A stretch of 39,157 bases of DNA from Ciona intestinalis (lineage: Eukaryota; Chordata; Ascidiacea; Phlebobranchia; Cionidae), in NCBI RefSeq assembly GCF_000224145.3, contig NW_004190390.2, forward strand, positions 1 to 39,157, given 5' to 3'. The position numbers were made by a program, and so were the translations under genes. Each line of letters starts with the position of its first letter. Within the stretch, counting starts at the first letter, position 1. The notes beneath the pieces were generated by a model. That model did not search any database. It saw only the letters and a list, made by a program, of their open reading frames with translations, and was not told the DNA's origin. Of the stretch, positions 36,660-39,157 are shown piece after piece.

Positions 36660-37293
36660 TATTTACATCCAAGATACGTCACGGTTGTGTTTGTTAACAA
36701 CGTTAAAAATACAAACACAATATTTCGTACACCGTCTGCTGAAAATAGGTTGATAAACAAACTGCTTTATTGCTATATTTACGTCTAAATTAANNNNNNN
36801 NNNNNNNNNNNNNNNNNNNNNNNNNNNNNNNNNNNNNNNNNNNCAGGGTTTTACTTATACCAAATTTATCCAGGATAAAACGCACGCAGATCCGTATATC
36901 ACGCTGTGCTGTACAAATTACCAGCTGTATAGGATTTATACATGTAGTATTTTGGTGAAGACGTTTTAAGTTTATGTTAAACTAGGAAATGTGAGAGGCT
37001 GCGTTATATGAGTATAGAAAGCAATACTCTTAACTGTATACCAAGCAATGCTCGCATAATATCAAATACGTTTTTGAATCGTCATGCCATATTAACTCTC
37101 AATTCCGCAGAACTATAATGACTCCGCATAAAATTAGTAAGAGAAAAAGGCAAATTTTAATGCTTGAGTAAACATCAGCGTGACATATTTTGAAGACCAC
37201 ACGCAAGAAGATTTTAAACACACGGGTTTCATCGATCTTTCGTCCTATTTATAACACTGGAATTTGGTTAGATTGGATATCATTCGTGTGAAA
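36660..37293. promoter_or_regulatory. Head-to-head promoter region of EIF3L and HMBS-like gene
   Basis: About 634 bp including a 50-N gap. It separates two divergent start codons and probably acts as a shared bidirectional promoter. No other gene is seen. Confidence 0.5.
36794..36843. other. Assembly gap (50 N)
   Basis: Run of N in the EIF3L-HMBS divergent promoter region. Confidence 0.99.
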
Positions 37294-37338
37294 ATGGGAG
37301 ACAACAACATACTTCGTGTGGGGACAAGGAAAAGTGAG
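37294..37338 (+). CDS. HMBS: First coding exon of a hydroxymethylbilane synthase (porphobilinogen deaminase)-like gene, partial
   Basis: A 15-codon exon: MGDNNILRVGTRKSE, then the strong donor GTAAGA. The block (I/V)RVGTRKS is the N-terminal signature of porphobilinogen deaminase, which polymerises four porphobilinogens into hydroxymethylbilane in haem synthesis. In the vertebrate protein the next residues are QLA, so the splice position is plausible. The remaining exons are not visible up to the window end; they may lie in the 500-N gap or beyond. The exon is very short, so the call rests on one motif and its start context. Confidence 0.75.
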
Positions 37339-37524
37339 GTAAGAAGTAAAACAAAATGTTGGTTTCCATTTTTAAAGAATAATCTGATTGTATATCTGAA
37401 TGTATAACGAAGGCGATATGGTAATCCTTTAGCTGGTGGCCACCTGAAATTTTTGTTTCAAAATGTTCCTTAGGTCTCCCTGATACCCACTGTATAATTT
37501 TGTTTTGAAAAAACTCGGGCGTTC

Positions 37525-37819
37525 GTGTCGAAAATTAACTTTGAAAGTGCACGAAATCGTGCTGCGTCACCGTATTTTCCACACCAGCCGTTATGAATTA
37601 AACCAGAGTTAGATTATTACGTCATAGAATGCGTATTGTTACGTTTGATTCCTACGTTAAAACAGTGGGAAAAAACAAGGCTGTAACGTATGTAATATAC
37701 CACTATTGTGACGTAACAGACCGCGATTGTGACGTAATAAATTGTTAACCTTACGCAAATCAGACGAATTACGGTGACGAAGCATGTCTACGCGCATTTT
37801 CAAAGTTAATTTTCGACAC
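37525..37819. mobile_element. MITE-like element with about 50-bp terminal inverted repeats
   Basis: Left end GTGTCGAAAATTAACTTTGA; the right end is the inverted form TCAAAGTTAATTTTCGACAC, running exactly to the gap edge. Similarity continues inward to CGTCACCGTA on both sides. The interior has several (T)TACGTCA/TGACGTAA motifs and no coding capacity. The right flank is N, so a target-site duplication cannot be seen. Confidence 0.7.
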
Positions 37820-38319
37820 NNNNNNNNNNNNNNNNNNNNNNNNNNNNNNNNNNNNNNNNNNNNNNNNNNNNNNNNNNNNNNNNNNNNNNNNNNNNNNNNN
37901 NNNNNNNNNNNNNNNNNNNNNNNNNNNNNNNNNNNNNNNNNNNNNNNNNNNNNNNNNNNNNNNNNNNNNNNNNNNNNNNNNNNNNNNNNNNNNNNNNNNN
38001 NNNNNNNNNNNNNNNNNNNNNNNNNNNNNNNNNNNNNNNNNNNNNNNNNNNNNNNNNNNNNNNNNNNNNNNNNNNNNNNNNNNNNNNNNNNNNNNNNNNN
38101 NNNNNNNNNNNNNNNNNNNNNNNNNNNNNNNNNNNNNNNNNNNNNNNNNNNNNNNNNNNNNNNNNNNNNNNNNNNNNNNNNNNNNNNNNNNNNNNNNNNN
38201 NNNNNNNNNNNNNNNNNNNNNNNNNNNNNNNNNNNNNNNNNNNNNNNNNNNNNNNNNNNNNNNNNNNNNNNNNNNNNNNNNNNNNNNNNNNNNNNNNNNN
38301 NNNNNNNNNNNNNNNNNNN
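37820..38319. other. Assembly gap (exactly 500 N)
   Basis: A round-number run of N, probably of unknown true length, beginning at the end of an inverted-repeat element. Confidence 0.95.
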
Positions 38320-38752
38320 AGTTTGAGCCTCAACCCGTCCATGTCCACCCATCGGTACCTCACTTAAAACTCTGAAGGAGGAACTCCCTCCTTGGGGCAG
38401 CCTTTGGGATTAAAATCATTCAAGCGCGAAAACAAGATGCTCACAGCCAAGTTTTTCGCTCCGTAGGATCGAACCTGGTGCCAATGTCCTGTGATTGGTA
38501 AGATTGGTACGTTATATAGGTGCCCAAATTTTTGTTATCTAGTACTACAATATATATTTCAATATGTCCTACATAGTATATTACTGAAGTTATACATTGT
38601 TTAACTTGTATTTCGGTCACATAGGCCCACAATAGCAGCATCAAACCTTGAACCTCTACCCTCTTGGTTTAACCCAAACCACTATCCAACAATAATAAAC
38701 ATGAAGTTGCCTCCAAAAACATCTTCAGCAAATCTCATCAACAAATATTAAC
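38320..38752. other. Non-coding flank with SINE-like sequence
   Basis: Contains AGGAGGAACTCCCTCCTTGGGGCAGCC (38375-38402), B-box-like reverse-strand sequence at about 38465 and 38650 (GGTTCGATCC, GGTTCAAGG) and no recognisable exon. Confidence 0.45.
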
Positions 38753-38881
38753 CTTTAGGAAGAAACAGACAATCTCCTGCAGATACATTCGCGTAATACC
38801 ACGGTACTTCTTTGAATTCTGGAAATTCTATCAAATCAACTTTGTTCACATTGATTAGTGTGTACCCGCCATATGGTGAAC
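38753..38881 (-). CDS. Internal exon of a JmjC/cupin-8-like domain protein, partial
   Basis: Acceptor TAATTACAG and donor GTTAAT bound a 129-nt exon, phase 1 to phase 1. It reads SPYGGYTLINVNKVDLIEF followed by PEFKEVPWYYANVSAGDCLF and LPK. The AGDCLFLPKG pattern, preceded by VDL..FP.F..VP(W/Y)Y, is typical of the JmjC/cupin-8 fold just before its second iron-binding His (expected in the next exon). These are Fe(II)/2-oxoglutarate hydroxylases or relatives. I cannot tell which subfamily. It is opposite in strand to the HMBS-like exon. Confidence 0.65.
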
Positions 38882-39157
38882 CTGTAATTACATGATTTTG
38901 ATGTTAAATCAGAAATAGTAAGTCAATGACTCAATGGTAACAGTATCGAGCATGTAACACGGTATCTTTTGGTTCTGATGGAAACCCCTAACAAATGTGC
39001 CATCGAAAAATCTATCAAACGTAATTTTCCAGGTACCAATTATTTGATAATACATTTCAACATATTATAAACAAATGCACTTTCGGAAATAATTTCTTCC
39101 AAAAATACAAAATACAAATTTTAAACTCAAATCATAGAATATTATAACATCATGAAA

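Noticed and set aside
36396..36788. Plus-strand open frame of 130 codons
   Set aside because: Lies in repeat DNA in an EIF3L intron and runs upstream to a gap; starts without ATG and shows no domain.
37657..38363. Three long open frames across 37657-38363
   Set aside because: They consist almost entirely of N from the 500-base gap.

Overview
The window looks like nuclear DNA of a Ciona-type ascidian (tunicate). It is AT-rich and carries five chordate-like housekeeping genes. Introns are many and short (mostly 200-1000 bp), and they hold several families of short interspersed repeats. There are four runs of N (assembly gaps). The species call is inference from gene structure and repeat style; no species-diagnostic sequence was searched.

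Layout. 1-3315: no gene recognised; CpG- and TGACGTCA-rich intergenic DNA. 3316-13563 (minus): a complete glycogen phosphorylase in 19 exons. Two more minus-strand exons upstream (13895-14079 and 15438-15680) encode a hydrophobic, possibly membrane-inserting segment plus a linker. They splice in frame and in phase onto the phosphorylase first exon, which predicts a membrane-tethered long isoform. 15681-16941: a divergent upstream region. 16942-17352 (plus): an intronless replication-independent histone H3.3 gene with polyadenylation signals. 17648-23101 (plus): RACGAP1 (centralspindlin RhoGAP), with two gaps. 24086-31166 (plus): HGS/Hrs (ESCRT-0), 21 exons, complete. 31651-36659 (minus): EIF3L, 15 coding exons, complete, tail-to-tail with HGS. 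37294-37338 (plus): a first exon that looks like hydroxymethylbilane synthase, head-to-head with EIF3L. 38753-38881 (minus): one exon of a JmjC/cupin-8-like protein, lying beyond a 500-N gap.

The genes do not form one pathway. They are unrelated housekeeping functions: glycogen breakdown, chromatin, cytokinesis, endosomal sorting, translation initiation and haem synthesis. They are arranged in divergent and convergent pairs. H3.3 and RACGAP1 lie about 295 bp apart in the same direction and could be a loosely spaced operon-like pair.

The most notable observations are: (1) the in-frame membrane-anchor exons upstream of glycogen phosphorylase; (2) a roughly 90-bp interspersed element whose ATTC-rich tail abuts an exon edge in about ten of twelve copies, in either orientation; (3) three local duplications of exon edges with their splice sites, one of them a decayed copy of the start of a RACGAP1 exon; (4) an Hrs protein with no visible P(S/T)AP motif.

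Exon boundaries were derived by hand from splice consensus, reading-frame phase and similarity to remembered vertebrate families. All phases close in the complete genes.
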